This document shows positions 11,118 to 21,248 of a stretch of DNA of 64,000 nucleotides, one piece after another. The notes under the pieces are model-generated. The model saw only the letters and a list, made by a program, of their open reading frames with translations, was not told the origin of the DNA and searched no databases. Both the position numbers and the translations under genes were made by a program. Source of the stretch: Paulinella micropora (Eukaryota > Cercozoa > Imbricatea > Euglyphida > Paulinellidae); the NCBI GenBank assembly GCA_019918135.1, contig WBZZ01003023.1, positions 71,606-135,605 of the forward strand. Reading direction: 5' to 3'. Position 1 is the first letter of the stretch. Each line of letters starts with the position of its first letter.

Positions 11118-11356
11118 AACGTGGGGAAGGGGGGGGGGGGGGGCACCGTGTGAAAAGGAATGTCCTTTCGCTGCCCTCCTCACCTGACCACCAAAAAGAT
11201 TTTGGTGGTCAAGACACACAAAAAAGGGAATGACCACGTCCTAAATTCGGAAGACATTCATTAAAAAGAAACAAAACCAAAAAAAAAAGGAAAACCAAAA
11301 GCCAACCACCACAAAAGGGGGGAGGAGGGGGAGGGGGGGGAACTGCAGACAAAGCG
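11118..11356. other. Spacer between F-box/LRR genes B and C
   Basis: Holds a G run (about 11121-11133), an A-rich block near 11273-11300 and a G-rich block just before the start of gene C. No gene. Confidence 0.5.
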
Positions 11357-12984
11357 ATGTCCACGCCCAAGCGCATGAGGTTCGACATTGCGCCAGTGCA
11401 GCCCGCTCTCCTGAGCCTGCCAGCCGACGTCTGGGAGCTGGTCTGTGCCCTGGTCGCGGATAATCCGTCGTGGCTGTTCGCGGTCTGGTTGGGGGTTTGC
11501 AAGGACGCGAAAATTAACGGTTGCCCCGCGTCGTTCCCCGCGCTACGAATACGTTCGGACGGCGCACAGGTCCCCGCGGCTCAGTGGCAAGAATGGAAAG
11601 AGATCAATTGCCTGACTATTCGCGGCAAAGGGGCTGCCCCGATCCTGCGACTTATCAGAGAGAATAAGACTATCGTACAGACTATCCTGATTGACAGAGT
11701 CACAGACCAGGACCTAAAAGAGGCCGCGGACATTGCGAGCTTGCGAGGTCTGGGCAGCATTCACGAGAAGTACAGTAACTGTAACGAAGGGCCCGTGTGT
11801 GTCCCGTGCAACACTTGGCTGAGCAGCTGCTCGGCGGCCACCGACGAAGCACTGATCGCCTACCTAAAAGTCAAGAAGCCGCGCACCTAGATCTGAGCCA
11901 TAGAAGAGACGAGCCGAGCGCCGGTCTCTATACGGCCTTGCAACAGAGAACAGAGCTGCGGCGGCTGGACCTGTCTTTTAGCGGCGTCTCCTCTTTGAGC
12001 TGGCTGGCGACACTCAAGAAACTGCGGTATCTAAGCCTTGATAGCTGCGAAGCGCTCACTGACTCCTCTTTTGCACATTTGTCGGGCCTGAGCGAACTGC
12101 GGTACCTAATTCTTGATGATTGCATCGCAGTCGCTGACTTGGCCCTGGAAAACTTGTCGCGGCTGCACAATCTCAAGCATTTGTCCTTGCTTAGCTGCGC
12201 CGACGTGCCTATGACAGAGCTAACGAAGCGTTCACGCCTGCATCAGCTAGAATACCTGAACCTGACTTTTCTGCAGCAAGTAACTGACCTCGAATTTGTC
12301 ACGGGTACGCCCAAACTGCGGGAGCTGATCCTCTGTCGATGCAACGTGAACGACGACGCGCTGCGATATTTGAGAAATCTGCAAGACCTGCGGGTCCTGG
12401 ATCTTTTTGGCAACAAAAACATAACAAGTGCTGGGCTCACTGACGTAGCGCGGCTGAAACGGCTGCGAGAGCTAGATCTGGGCTCCTGTCACCGCATCAC
12501 TTCTGCCGGGCTACAACATCTCTCCGGCCTCAAACTGCAAAAGCTGAATCTGGAGGGTTGTGCGATCGACGAGTTCAAGTCTTTGTCTGAGTTCCACGCG
12601 CTGCAGGACCTGTCGCTGGGCGGCCCGGAATTGACTGGTGATGAACTTGCTCATCTGCCGCGCAATTTGCAGAGATTGACTCTCGAAGGCGGCCCACGAC
12701 TTGACGGAGAGAAACTCCGACGTTTGTCGCGCGTGCCAGAGCTGCAGCAGCTGGTTGTAAAGGACTGTGCCAATCTGGCTTCTATCGTGCATTTGAGAGC
12801 ATTGCTAAACCTGCGGGACCTACGTTTTACTAATTGTCCCGGGCTTACTAATGACGTGTTTGAGCACTGTCTGGCCATGGAAAATTTACAAAAACTAAAT
12901 ATCTCGCGTGCTGGAAAAATAAGTAGAGATGCAATCGAGGCTTTCAAAAGAGCGCGCCCTGGTTGCGACTTTCATTGCAGATAA
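11357..12984 (+). CDS. F-box / leucine-rich-repeat protein C (FBXL/AMN1-like)
   Basis: About 540 residues. Basic leader (MSTPKRMRFD), F-box at residues 15-50 (LLSLPADVWELVCALVADN then WLFAVWLGVCKDAK), a Cys-containing linker, then at least ten regular cysteine-containing LRRs (LRYLSLDSCEALTD, LRYLILDDCIAVAD, LRELDLGSCHRITS). These match the cysteine-containing LRR class of F-box proteins. A one-base shift near 11875 separates the F-box half (stop at 11890) from the repeat half, which runs to 12984. Likely SCF substrate adaptor in host cytoplasm or nucleus. It is the best-preserved of the trio. The repeat region has lower GC than gene B, so it may be a more recent or separate acquisition. Confidence 0.7.
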
Positions 12985-13171
12985 AAACAAGCATTTCGGC
13001 TTACACCGGAGCAAATTAAAGCACTGACACACTTGTTCGAGCTAAACGCCCTTTTTGTTTTCAGGTTGAAATGTCTCGAGTTTTTAATTAAAGAAACGTT
13101 GCAAAACAATTGTTTTGATTTTTACAAGCGTAGAAACAGACGTCTGTTTTTCTTTTAGATGTCCGAGACTT

Positions 13172-13570
13172 TTACTCTTGGTAGAAGCCGCATGGACATT
13201 CGTCCTGATCTTCGGAATTGTTAAGTTCTCCACAGTTTTTGCAGGGGTAGTAGCAGCAAGTCTCGCAGCCGATCTCTAGGATTGACGCCATGGCTGCTTC
13301 GTGAGACTCTGCAATTCTGCTTGCACCCAACAGTGCTTGCAGAAGCAGGTGATTCTGTTCGCGAAGCTTGTCTTCGCTGCACTCCGCAACCTCTTCGCAA
13401 AGCTTCAAGCGTTTTCCCTCGGAGCCGGCTACTTCCTTGTAGTGCACGCGGAACTCTTGGCCCTGCCGACACCAGGCCTCATTGACAGCTTCCTTCCCGC
13501 GCTTGACTAACAGGATCTTCTTGGCACTCGCCTTGGCCGCCTCTGGGTCAGTGCGTGTTCTCTTACTCAT
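13172..13570 (-). CDS. Small protein with C-terminal zinc-ribbon-like Cys cluster
   Basis: 132 residues from ATG 13570. N-terminal half is basic (MSKRTRTDPEAAKASAKK) and helical. Residues 103-129 carry a Cys cluster: CETCCYYPCKNCGEL, then CPCGF, which could bind one or two zinc ions. I do not recognise the family. Lies convergent with F-box/LRR gene C across a 187-base gap that is AT-rich. Could be a DNA- or protein-binding regulator; this is inference from the Cys pattern only. Confidence 0.55.
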   Translation of the reverse strand: MSKRTRTDPEAAKASAKKILLVKRGKEAVNEAWCRQGQEFRVHYKEVAGSEGKRLKLCEEVAECSEDKLREQNHLLLQALLGASRIAESHEAAMASILEIGCETCCYYPCKNCGELNNSEDQDECPCGFYQE

Positions 13571-13740
13571 ACCTATTTGACAATTTTCGACAACATCTGT
13601 CCTGCCTTTTTTTTTTCTTTTTTAGACAGAGAGAGAGACAAGAGAGGGAAATAAAAAAGATAATGCAACACAAGCTTTGATACAGTTCGGGGGGGGGGGA
13701 GAGAGAGGGGGCACAACCCCCAAAGAACATGCGCAAAAAA

Positions 13741-13885
13741 TCACACACACACACATTCGCAAAAGCACAAGAATTCACACACACACATTCGCAAAAGCAC
13801 AAGAATTCACACACACACATTCGCAAAAGCACAAGAATTCACACACACACATTCGCAAAAGCACAAGAATTCACACACACATACA
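13741..13885. repeat. Tandem array, about 31-base unit, 4-5 copies
   Basis: Unit consists of a (CA)n stretch plus ATTCGCAAAAGCACAAGAAT. Copies differ mainly in CA count. One further copy sits inside the second array near 14206-14240, showing the two arrays share history. Confidence 0.85.
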
Positions 13886-14112
13886 CTCTTGATGATACAA
13901 CCAGTACACACTTATTGCCAAGAGCACAAAACTGATTTGATACCAAAATGTCCAACACGAAAAGTGGACAGCTTTGGTTTCTTTAGAGGCCCCCCCCACC
14001 CCCCCCCCGAACTGTATCATATTGCGCAGATTGCACTTCGGTGGCACCGACTACCGACATAAAATCCTTGGGGCTCGATACGGGCAAAAACACCAAAAGT
14101 AAAAACTATCGC

Positions 14113-14330
14113 CTGCACACACAAAAATCACACAAAAATCACGCACGACGATCATACACAAAAATCACACACGACGATCACACAAAAATCACACAAAAAT
14201 CGCACACACATTCGCAAAAGCACAAGAATTCACACACACACGTTACACACAAAAATCACACAAAAATCACACACGACGATCACACAAAAATCACACAAAA
14301 ATCACACAAAAATCACACACACAAGATGCA
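14113..14330. repeat. Irregular tandem array of CACAAAAATCA and CGACGAT units
   Basis: About 15 copies of an 11-base CACAAAAATCA word mixed with four CGACGAT words and one copy of the 31-base unit. Composition is C/A on one strand throughout. Confidence 0.8.
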
Positions 14331-14924
14331 GTGTTGCGAAAGGATACAGAAACGATTTGCGAAAAGTCCAAGATAGGGAGAGGGTGGGGATTTTCTAATC
14401 TCTGTGCTTGTGTATCGTCGTGTCTGAATTTGGGCGTGTGTATGATTTGTAGTGTTATGAATTCGTGTGTGTGATTTTGTGTGTATGTTGTTTTCTTTCT
14501 TTTTTTGTCTTTCTGAACAAGGGTGTGTTTGTGTTTAAGGTCTGTTTGTTGTTCTGTCGCGCGTGCATTCTGCGTGCGCTGAGTTGGTGTTTTTGTGCAA
14601 TTTTTTGAATGTTCTACCAAATTCCTTGCATTTGCACTCAGGCATCCCGTGGTGATAATAAACAAAACACACACACACACACACAAAACAAAAACAAAAC
14701 AGGATCAGCGTGAAAGAAAAACCATCCTACGAGTTTTCTTCTTTGTTAACTCTTCCCATCCACCCACCTGTCCCCTTTTCCCTTGCATTTCTTACCCCCC
14801 CCTCCCCCCCTCACCTTGCTTATTGCAATCAGTCTCTCTCTCTCCCTTCATGTTGCCCCGTTATAATCAGCCAAGTATTACAAAATATATTTGCTAAAAA
14901 CGTTATTTACGCGCCTTCCTTAGG

Positions 14925-15782
14925 TATGGACGACGAAGACCGAGAACTCTTGAAATGGATACAGCAAAATGCTTGCAAAGACAAAGTTACGCATTTAGAA
15001 GGTATGGGAGAACAATTCAAAAAGGAATGGGAAGACCTGCGAAACTTTGTTGAGCAAAAAAAGTCGCTAGCGGAATTCAAATTGGTACCAAACACGCCCC
15101 TCTTTTTTTTTTTTTACAGAAACCTTCCTTGCACATTCTTTTTTTCTTGTTCTTTGTTAGGCCCAAAACGACAAGTTGAGAAATGATGCGCAGATACTCA
15201 AAGCGATATACGAATCTCTTGACAGTGAAACTTTTACGCGTAGTCAATCGCGGCGCCGTGGAGCTCCCCGGACGACCCCTCCCGTGCGAAGCAGCAAGCC
15301 TCCAAAACAAAAAAAACGTCGCGGCGACATTTCGGACGATCAGTTAACACTTTGGCATGCTTGGGCGCGGGGTTTCGACGGGAAGTGCCTGAAAGCCGAA
15401 GATAAAGAAAAGCTACAGAATATCATTCGTGTCTTTTCTGACTGATACTGAGGCAAAACAAGACGCCAAAAGGTTGTACACGCAATATCACCAGAAAAAC
15501 GTTGGTCTCGCTCGCGCTGTTGCCCCGAGTAGTAACGCGGCGGGAGGTTCAGGTGCCTCGCCCCCATCACAGTCGTCTCAATCGCCGATGCACGATCCGG
15601 TACACACTTTTTACGCAAAGTGATTTTTTTCTTTTTGATTGGCAAAAAAAAAAGAAAAGACCGTAAGAGTGAGATCACCAGCACCTCATTTTCTTTTTTT
15701 TTTCTTGTAACATTTTTAGGATCTGGATACTGCGCTCTATTTAGCGGGGACACGAGGACACCGTTCGCGTGGACAACGCTAA
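14925..15782 (+). CDS. Spliced orphan gene with N-terminal coiled coil
   Basis: Starts at ATG 14925 (MDDEDRELLKWIQQNACKDK) and is read through two introns: 15085-15160 and 15600-15719, both GT-AG with T-rich 3' ends. Exon 1 is helical. Exon 2 carries a basic linker (RSQSRRRGAP, PKQKKRR) and a compact helical segment (LTLWHAWARGFDGKCLKAED). Within exon 2 a one-base shift near 15430 is needed; without it the protein ends at 15445. Exon 3 gives a short basic tail ending at 15782. Total about 220 residues. The family is not recognised; basic patches suggest nucleic-acid contact. The T-rich stretch after the stop and AATAAA-like sequence near 15850 could serve 3' end formation. Confidence 0.5.
15085..15160 (+). 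other. Predicted 76-base intron, phase 0
   Basis: Donor GTACCAAAC, pyrimidine-rich body, acceptor TTTGTTAG. Joins AAA TTG to GCC CAA without changing frame. Confidence 0.55.
15600..15719 (+). other. Predicted 120-base intron, phase 0
   Basis: Donor GTACACAC, long T tracts, acceptor CATTTTTAG. Avoids a stop at 15621 and adds a short basic last exon. Confidence 0.45.
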
Positions 15783-15923
15783 CAATTCGGTCAGCTTGAT
15801 TTTTTTTTAATTGTCCGGACGAACAATCTTTAAAAAAAAAGTTTTTCTAATAAAAAAAAAAGAAAGATTTGCTACGGACTAGTCTTTTTTTAATTTGTCA
15901 GCAGAAAAAAAATCGGGGTTGTC

Positions 15924-17705
15924 TTAGACAGGTTCTACGTATCGCTCGATGGCCCGCCGGCACAGGGGGCACGCCGTGAGCTGTGCCGCACAACCCGCGC
16001 ACAGCTGCGCGTGGCCGCACGGGAACAACACCACCAGCCGCCGTCCGCCGGAATCGAGATCCTCCAGGCACACGACGCAACATACCTGCCGCAAACGCTC
16101 GTGCTCGCTTGCCAGCTTCTGTCGCAGCTCGTCCGCGGCGGCCAGCGCCGACGCGACGGCGCTGACGTCCTCTCCGTCGGCCCACTGCAGCGGGTCAATG
16201 GCCCGCAACAGCCGGATCGCCGCGGCGGAGCCTTTTCCCTCGTTCAGCTGCAACGACTTTTCCTTGGTGCGCAGGCGGCGCAGACAGCGCCGCGATGTGC
16301 GCAGCTTCTGTTCCAACGTCTGCTGTTGCTGCTGCTTACGGGCCACGTCGCCCGACAATTCGTGCGCGGTGGCTTCTTCTTTGGCCAGCTCGGCCCGCAC
16401 GTTAGACAGCTCCTGGTGCTTGGCCCCCAGCCGCACGCAGTCGGCGCAGCGGTCCCGCTCTTGTTCTTCTTCCTGGTCGCTATTATCGCCGTCGCTCTCC
16501 GCCCGTCCCGAGTCGTTCGCTATCTTCTGCAGGAAAGCCACTGTGTTGGCGGGCGTGGTGTGTCCGGTCGTGGCCAGGCGATTCTTGACCTTGCACCAGA
16601 CGCCCCACGCCACCTCCAGCCCGGGGGTCCAGCTCCCGAGCCAGTTGGCGCCCAGCGCACCCGCGCCGAGCAGCGCGGCTATGCACAGCAAGGGCGGCAC
16701 GGACGACAGCACGACCGGGACCTGGGAGGGCTGGTCACGGAAGACATTGCACAGGGCCAGCTCCAGCAGCTGCTGTAGGAGGCGCGGCTCGGGCGCCGGT
16801 GTTTGCTGCAAGAAGAATTGCAGCAGCACCGGCGACTGGCCCGCCACGGCCGCCGCCAGCCACACCGGCTCGGACATCTGCAGCAGCTCGCCCGCCTTGG
16901 CCAGGACCGAGAGCACCCGGCCCCGCTCTAGCTGCAACAGGGCCGTGCGCAGCAACACCACGAACCAGCACGTGTCACCAAAGCTCGGCGCCGACGGCAC
17001 GCCGACCCGCAGCACTCGCAGCAGGGCCATCAGCAGCACTTCCCGCGGGAACAGCTCCGCCGCCTTCTCGCGCCGGCCGTCCACTACTGTCTTAAGCCCC
17101 GCCAGCACCGACCTCAGCGGCCCGGGCGCCGTGTAGCGATGGCGGAGCCTCTGCCACAGCACCGCCGCCGATTCTAAAAACGTCGCCCACGTGGCGGCGT
17201 ACAGCAGGGGCGACACGGGCAGGGCCAGCGCCTTGACCAGCAGCGATGACGCCGTTTCGAGGTTCTCGCAACTGTTGTCCAGCAGCTTCGACAGCACGAC
17301 CGCTGCCAGCCGGTACTGCTCGTCGTCGTTGCAGCGGGGCAGCCTTTGCAGGGCCCGTCACAAGGTGTCCAGCGTTTCGCCGGGGGCGTTTTCCGCGGAA
17401 AGTTGGTAGAACAGCGACAGCAGTTCCTGGTACAGCACACCCGTGCTGCTGCCGCGCAAGTAGGCCGAGTACGACAGCGCGGCCAACAACGTCCGTGACG
17501 CGCGCGAAGCGTCGTGGCGTAAACTTCTGAGCACGGTAGCGAGGAGCTCGCACCGGCCCTGGCGCGCTAGTGTCCCGATCAGCGCCATTCACAGCCCGGA
17601 CAGCGCTTCGCTGTCCAGCAGGCGTTGCAGCCCGTTGTTTGTAAATTCAGGCGCGGGCAGTCCCGTCCGCACAACCGCCGCACAAGCCTCGTAGTCGGCC
17701 TGCAT
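15924..17705 (-). CDS. RING-finger protein (probable E3 ubiquitin ligase), two in-frame TGA
   Basis: 593 codons from ATG 17705. The C-terminal 55 residues are a RING-HC domain: VCCVVCLEDL, then FPCGHAQLCAGCA and CPLCRR, giving the C3HC4 ligand set near the C-terminus. A Gln/Glu-rich coiled coil precedes it. The N-terminal 350 residues are alpha-helical and Leu-rich, resembling a helical-repeat scaffold. In the same frame two TGA codons occur at 17589-17591 and 17358-17360. If real they limit a functional product to a start at 17297. Both could derive from CGA by one C-to-T change. RING proteins recruit E2 enzymes, so this fits with the F-box proteins as a ubiquitin-hijacking set. A 50-base T tract lies just upstream. 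Confidence 0.7.
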
Positions 17706-17713
17706 ATGATCTG

Positions 17714-17767
<54 letters not shown>

Positions 17768-18077
17768 GTTTGTCTTGTTTCGCAGACGCTTGAGAGCAAA
17801 AAAAAAAAAGAGAGGGACAGAGCTCCTGGCTTTTTTTTTGGTTTGGTTTTGTCCTTGGCCGGGCTTTTCTTTTTTTGGCGCGGCCGGCCCCCCCCCAATT
17901 GCTTTTCTTTGGGGGGGTGGGCAAACTTTCTCGGTGTTTTTTTCTTCTTGCCGTTCGTTCGTGGCCCCCCTCCCCTCCCCGCCCTCCTTCAAAAAAGAAT
18001 TGACAACTTTGCTTGCTCTCGCTATTTCTCTCTCGCGCGCCGTTTCTCGCTATTTCTCGCTATTTCTCGCTCGCCGT
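17706..18077. other. Spacer with an approximately 50-base poly-T tract
   Basis: A near-pure T tract spans about 17717-17766. C runs follow near 17890 and T/CT-rich sequence with TCTCGC words near 18027-18075. On the minus strand it is a poly-A upstream of the RING gene. No gene accepted; Lys-rich frames here are poly-A translation. Confidence 0.65.
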
Positions 18078-18815
18078 TTAACCTTTTTTTTCTCCTTGTT
18101 TTCCGCGGCCTGAACTGTCCTCGAAAATCTTAGGAGATTGTAAATGAGGCGCCTTTCCAGCTTTCATTCCTCTTGGCCGCGAGGACGATGCAGTTATGAA
18201 AAGCGCTAGCCACATGATTACAATGAACACACACCAGAGTTCACCTGGCGCAATCGGATCGCACACCGCACCAATCCGGCCGTAGATTGAATCTGCGGGA
18301 TGCTTACGCTTATTGTATCCCCACTTCCAGCAACACGAAAAGAGAAGAACTGCTGAACAAATACTCACCAGAACTGTGCAAGCTACAAGTCCATCGTAGG
18401 CAAGTTTTTCTTCAAAGACGAACTTGAAATCTGCCTGATAAGGAATCTCGGCTCTATTATGTATGTCGATTGAGTTGTTGCACTTTATCTCGATCGTAAA
18501 CGGCGGCTCAGACTCGTACTCATACCCATTATGCCGATACGATATGTTGCCAATGAGGTCCACCAAGGGAAAGCGTATTCTGTACCGCCGGTCCGCCATA
18601 GTATCTTTATGATGTTTGGGCCCGTCGACGTATGCCCAGAGGAGTTGGTGCCAATCGTGACCGCATCGCAGGGACCCCCGGCAGCTAGCTTTTTGCATCG
18701 TCCCGAACACCTTTTTGTCCTTGTGCACGTAGCTGTCGGCTTGCTGGACCACGCAGACCGCCTGCGCGATGGATGTCAGGGCTAAGATCGTTAGCACTGA
18801 GATGGCTAGCCGCAT
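18078..18815 (-). CDS. Tandem membrane-protein family, member 1
   Basis: About 245 residues from ATG 18815 (MRLAISVLTILALTSIAQAV), a clear signal peptide ending near residue 20. The ectodomain has conserved Cys (ASCRGSLRCGHDWH), a PPFTIE motif followed by a Cys, and D-I-H-NRAEIPY-ADFKFVFE. Two hydrophobic segments follow (LVACTVLVSICSAVLLFSCC and LWCVFIVIMWLALFITA), so the topology is a signal peptide, lumenal domain and two TM helices. Members 2 and 3 downstream share all of these features. The C-terminal 40 residues after the last TM do not align with the sisters and may be read-through of formerly noncoding sequence. Possible envelope or host-membrane protein; family not recognised. Confidence 0.7.
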   Translation of the reverse strand: MRLAISVLTILALTSIAQAVCVVQQADSYVHKDKKVFGTMQKASCRGSLRCGHDWHQLLWAYVDGPKHHKDTMADRRYRIRFPLVDLIGNISYRHNGYEYESEPPFTIEIKCNNSIDIHNRAEIPYQADFKFVFEEKLAYDGLVACTVLVSICSAVLLFSCCWKWGYNKRKHPADSIYGRIGAVCDPIAPGELWCVFIVIMWLALFITASSSRPRGMKAGKAPHLQSPKIFEDSSGRGKQGEKKG

Positions 18816-18848
18816 GTTCTGGTTTTTTTCTTTTTCGGTCTTTGGCAA

Positions 18849-19146
18849 AATAATTTAATTTAGAGTACGGGGTTTTTTCAAAGTTACACCAAAGAAGAAG
18901 AAGAATCGAGGGGAGCAAAAAAGTGAGCCTCCCCCCCCCGCCCTTTTTTTTGGTGTTGTTCTGGGCTCTTCCCCGCCCAAAAACTTCCCCCCCCCCCTCC
19001 CACCCTCTCTCTCTCTCGCTTTCTCTGCCTCTCTGTCCCCCCCCCCCCCCCCCCTCTCTCGCGCTCTATCATCTCCCTCTCTCTCTTTCTCTTCCTCTCT
19101 GTTCCCCCCGCATCCCCCCCCCCCCCTCTCTCGCGCTCTATCACCT

Positions 19147-19214
<68 letters not shown>

Positions 19215-19251
19215 ATTGTGTTTTGCGCGGCCTGAACTTGCCTCGAATATC
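18849..19251. repeat. Low-complexity spacer with long (CT)n microsatellite
   Basis: C runs (about 18988-18996, 19039-19054, 19117-19127) alternate with CTCTCTCGCGCTCTATCA words, present twice about 80 bases apart, and end in a pure (CT)n tract of about 65 bases at 19148-19212. No gene. Confidence 0.85.
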
Positions 19252-19899
19252 TCAGAGGACGTTGAATGTTGCTCCTTTGTATTTTTTATGTCTTATTGCC
19301 GCGAGGGTGATAACCGTTATTAAAAACACTAGCCACAACATCAGTAAGAGAAAGAAGGATTCTACAAAGTTACCAATCAGTCCGCGCCAACTTATTTCGG
19401 TATAGCTAGTCAGATTCTTCCACGCTAGCCAGCAAAAGGCAATGAGACAGAACGCCGAGAAGATACTCAAAAGACCCACGAAAGCGAAAAGCGAATTGAA
19501 GAAGGAAATGTCTTCAAAGACGAATTTGAAATCTGCTTCATAAGGAATCTCGGCTCTGTTATGTATGTCAACCGAGTGTTTGCACATTACTTCGATCGTA
19601 AACGGAGGTTTAGACTTGTGTCTATGCCCACTGAGTCGATACGTTATGTTGCCAAATATGTCAACCAAGGGAAAGCGTACCCTGTACAGCCGGTTCGTAT
19701 CCCAAAAGTTTTGTTTGGGGTTCTCCACGCCTGCTGTGATAAGTGGGTGCCAACCATGGTCGCAACGCAGGGACCCGCGGCAGCTAGCTTTTTGCATAAA
19801 TATTTTGGTGTCCTTGTGTAGGTCGGTCTGGACATGCCGAACCTCGCAGACTGCTTGCGCGATGGATGCCAAGGCTATGGCGTGCCAGAAGAGCCGCAT
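19252..19899 (-). CDS. Tandem membrane-protein family, member 2
   Basis: 215 residues from ATG 19899. Signal peptide (MRLFWHAIALASIAQAVC), ectodomain with the family words ASCRGSLRCDHGWHP, VRFPLVDIFGNITYRL, PPFTIEV and DIHNRAEIPYEADFKFVFED, then two TM segments (LFAFVGLLSIFSAFCLIAFC and FLLLMLWLVFLITVITL). About half the residues match member 1, so the pair arose by duplication. One N-glycosylation sequon (NIT) lies in the ectodomain. DNA similarity to member 1 continues past the stop, which supports recent duplication of a whole unit. Function unknown; secretory pathway location is inferred from the signal peptide. Confidence 0.72.
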   Translation of the reverse strand: MRLFWHAIALASIAQAVCEVRHVQTDLHKDTKIFMQKASCRGSLRCDHGWHPLITAGVENPKQNFWDTNRLYRVRFPLVDIFGNITYRLSGHRHKSKPPFTIEVMCKHSVDIHNRAEIPYEADFKFVFEDISFFNSLFAFVGLLSIFSAFCLIAFCWLAWKNLTSYTEISWRGLIGNFVESFFLLLMLWLVFLITVITLAAIRHKKYKGATFNVL

Positions 19900-20180
19900 T
19901 TTCCCTTTTTTTTTTAATAAAAGGCTAGTTACAAAAAAGAAAGTAGGAGTGTTTTTTTGGAGGCCCCGGGTTGGGAGGGGGTTGTGGTGGATGCACTCTT
20001 GTTGTTTCTTTTTCCTTGATGCTGTGCCCGGCTCCATAGCCAAAAGGGGAAAGGTAGCGCAGGAAAAGAGGTTTCCCCCCCCCCCCCCCCCGCCCATCCT
20101 TCCCTTTGATTGTCCTTATGTTCTCTCTCGCTCTCTATCTTTCTTCGAGGGGTTCTTGAACCGCGTTCAAAAAACCCTTG

Positions 20181-20762
20181 TTAGATTTCTGAAAATATCG
20201 CACTAACCCGGCGTTTATGCTCAAGCGCCGCGAGAACGATCGTAGGTATTAGAAAGGCCACTACCAAAGAAGCGAAGCAACAATGCCTCTGATTACAACA
20301 TGTCCCCTTGCCTTTGCTGGCATGGATCACAACCGCAATTATAAAGAAAAAACCCATTAATACCACACAAGCCAAAAAGGCAGCGTTAGCGCTTTTGATG
20401 TCAAAGACGAAACTGAAAGCTGTCTCGTAAGCAATCTCGGCGCCATTAATTCTGTCATCCACGCTCAAGCACCTCAATTGGATCGTGAACGGTGGCGCCT
20501 CGACGCTTTGATTACGATCGTCAACGTAGAGATACTCGATGTACCCACTTTTTCGACTCCAATCTTTGTCTATTATGTACTTGTGGCCCACCTTCCCGTC
20601 CGCTTCCACCTTCATCAGCGGATGCTGGTGTACGCTGCAGCGCAGAAGCCCGTGGCAGTGAGCTTTTTGCAACGGCGCTTTCAGTGCTTTGTCTTCGACT
20701 TGCTGGAACTCGCAGGCTGCCTGGGCAACGGATGTCAACGCTAAGACCATGGCTAGCCACAT
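20181..20762 (-). CDS. Tandem membrane-protein family, member 3
   Basis: 193 residues from ATG 20762. Signal peptide (MWLAMVLALTSVAQAAC), Cys pattern HCHGLLRCSVHQHPL, PPFTIQLRC and INGAEIAYETAFSFVFD, then two TM segments (AFLACVVLMGFFFIIAVVI and ASLVVAFLIPTIVLAAL). It is the most diverged of the three and lacks part of the mid-domain. Same strand and order as members 1 and 2, with spacers of about 280-400 bases, each with poly-C/T tracts. A rapidly evolving surface family is likely (inference). Confidence 0.68.
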   Translation of the reverse strand: MWLAMVLALTSVAQAACEFQQVEDKALKAPLQKAHCHGLLRCSVHQHPLMKVEADGKVGHKYIIDKDWSRKSGYIEYLYVDDRNQSVEAPPFTIQLRCLSVDDRINGAEIAYETAFSFVFDIKSANAAFLACVVLMGFFFIIAVVIHASKGKGTCCNQRHCCFASLVVAFLIPTIVLAALEHKRRVSAIFSEI

Positions 20763-21248
20763 TTTTGCCTTTTTTTCTTTGAGAGGGGGGGGGGGTACAA
20801 TTTGTTATTTTTAGAGCTAAAATAAGTTAAACCGAAAACCACTCCCAAAAAAGGCAAGTTGTGAGCCCTCTTGTTCCTCTCCCCTCCCCCCCCCCCCAAT
20901 CCGTTGCGGCGCTTCGGGGGCGCGCCTACGAAACGCCGCAACGGATGGTGGGAAGCGGCGGATTGGGGGCGCGGGGGGGGGGGGGGGGAGGAGGCGAACA
21001 GAAAAAAAAAACCAAAAGCCCCGAACGGGAGATTTGGGAAAAACCTCCCCTCCCCGGGGGGGGGGGAGAGGATAGAAAGAAGGAAGAGTGGGGGGGGGGG
21101 CACAAACGGGAGAGAAAGGAATTGTCGGGGGGGGGGGCACGAGAGAGAAAGGCATTGTCGGGGGGGGGGGGGGGGGGCGCAAGAGATTCGCACCAAGACA
21201 TCCCTATTCGCGCGCAAAGAGTGTTTCGTGCAGAAATCGTCCCCTCCA
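20763..21248. repeat. G-rich divergent spacer with hairpin and short tandem units
   Basis: Lies between divergent genes and so holds both promoters. A perfect 13-base inverted repeat (20899-20911 with 20934-20946, word ATCCGTTGCGGCG) flanks a 22-base loop. Further right, G runs of 10 or more bases alternate with GAGAGAAAGGAATTGTC-like words (two copies, about 21107-21125 and 21142-21160). No gene. Confidence 0.7.

Larger units (their letters stand above)
13571..14924. other. 1.35-kb repeat-rich region without a convincing gene
   Basis: Starts with a T/A run, then a G run at 13690-13699, two tandem-repeat arrays (listed separately), a GT-rich stretch near 14400-14530, and a (CA)n tract at about 14668-14685. 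Open frames are Thr/His-rich translations of the arrays and were not accepted. Confidence 0.6.

Noticed and set aside
13741-14330. CRISPR-like array
   Set aside because: Units are directly adjacent with no unique spacers of constant length, and no cas-like gene is present.
17647-17992. Lys-rich protein upstream of the RING gene
   Set aside because: The Lys run is translation of the 50-base poly-T tract read on the minus strand.
18923-19405. Ser/Leu/Pro-rich plus-strand protein
   Set aside because: It reads through the (CT)n and poly-C tracts and overlaps membrane family member 2 on the other strand.
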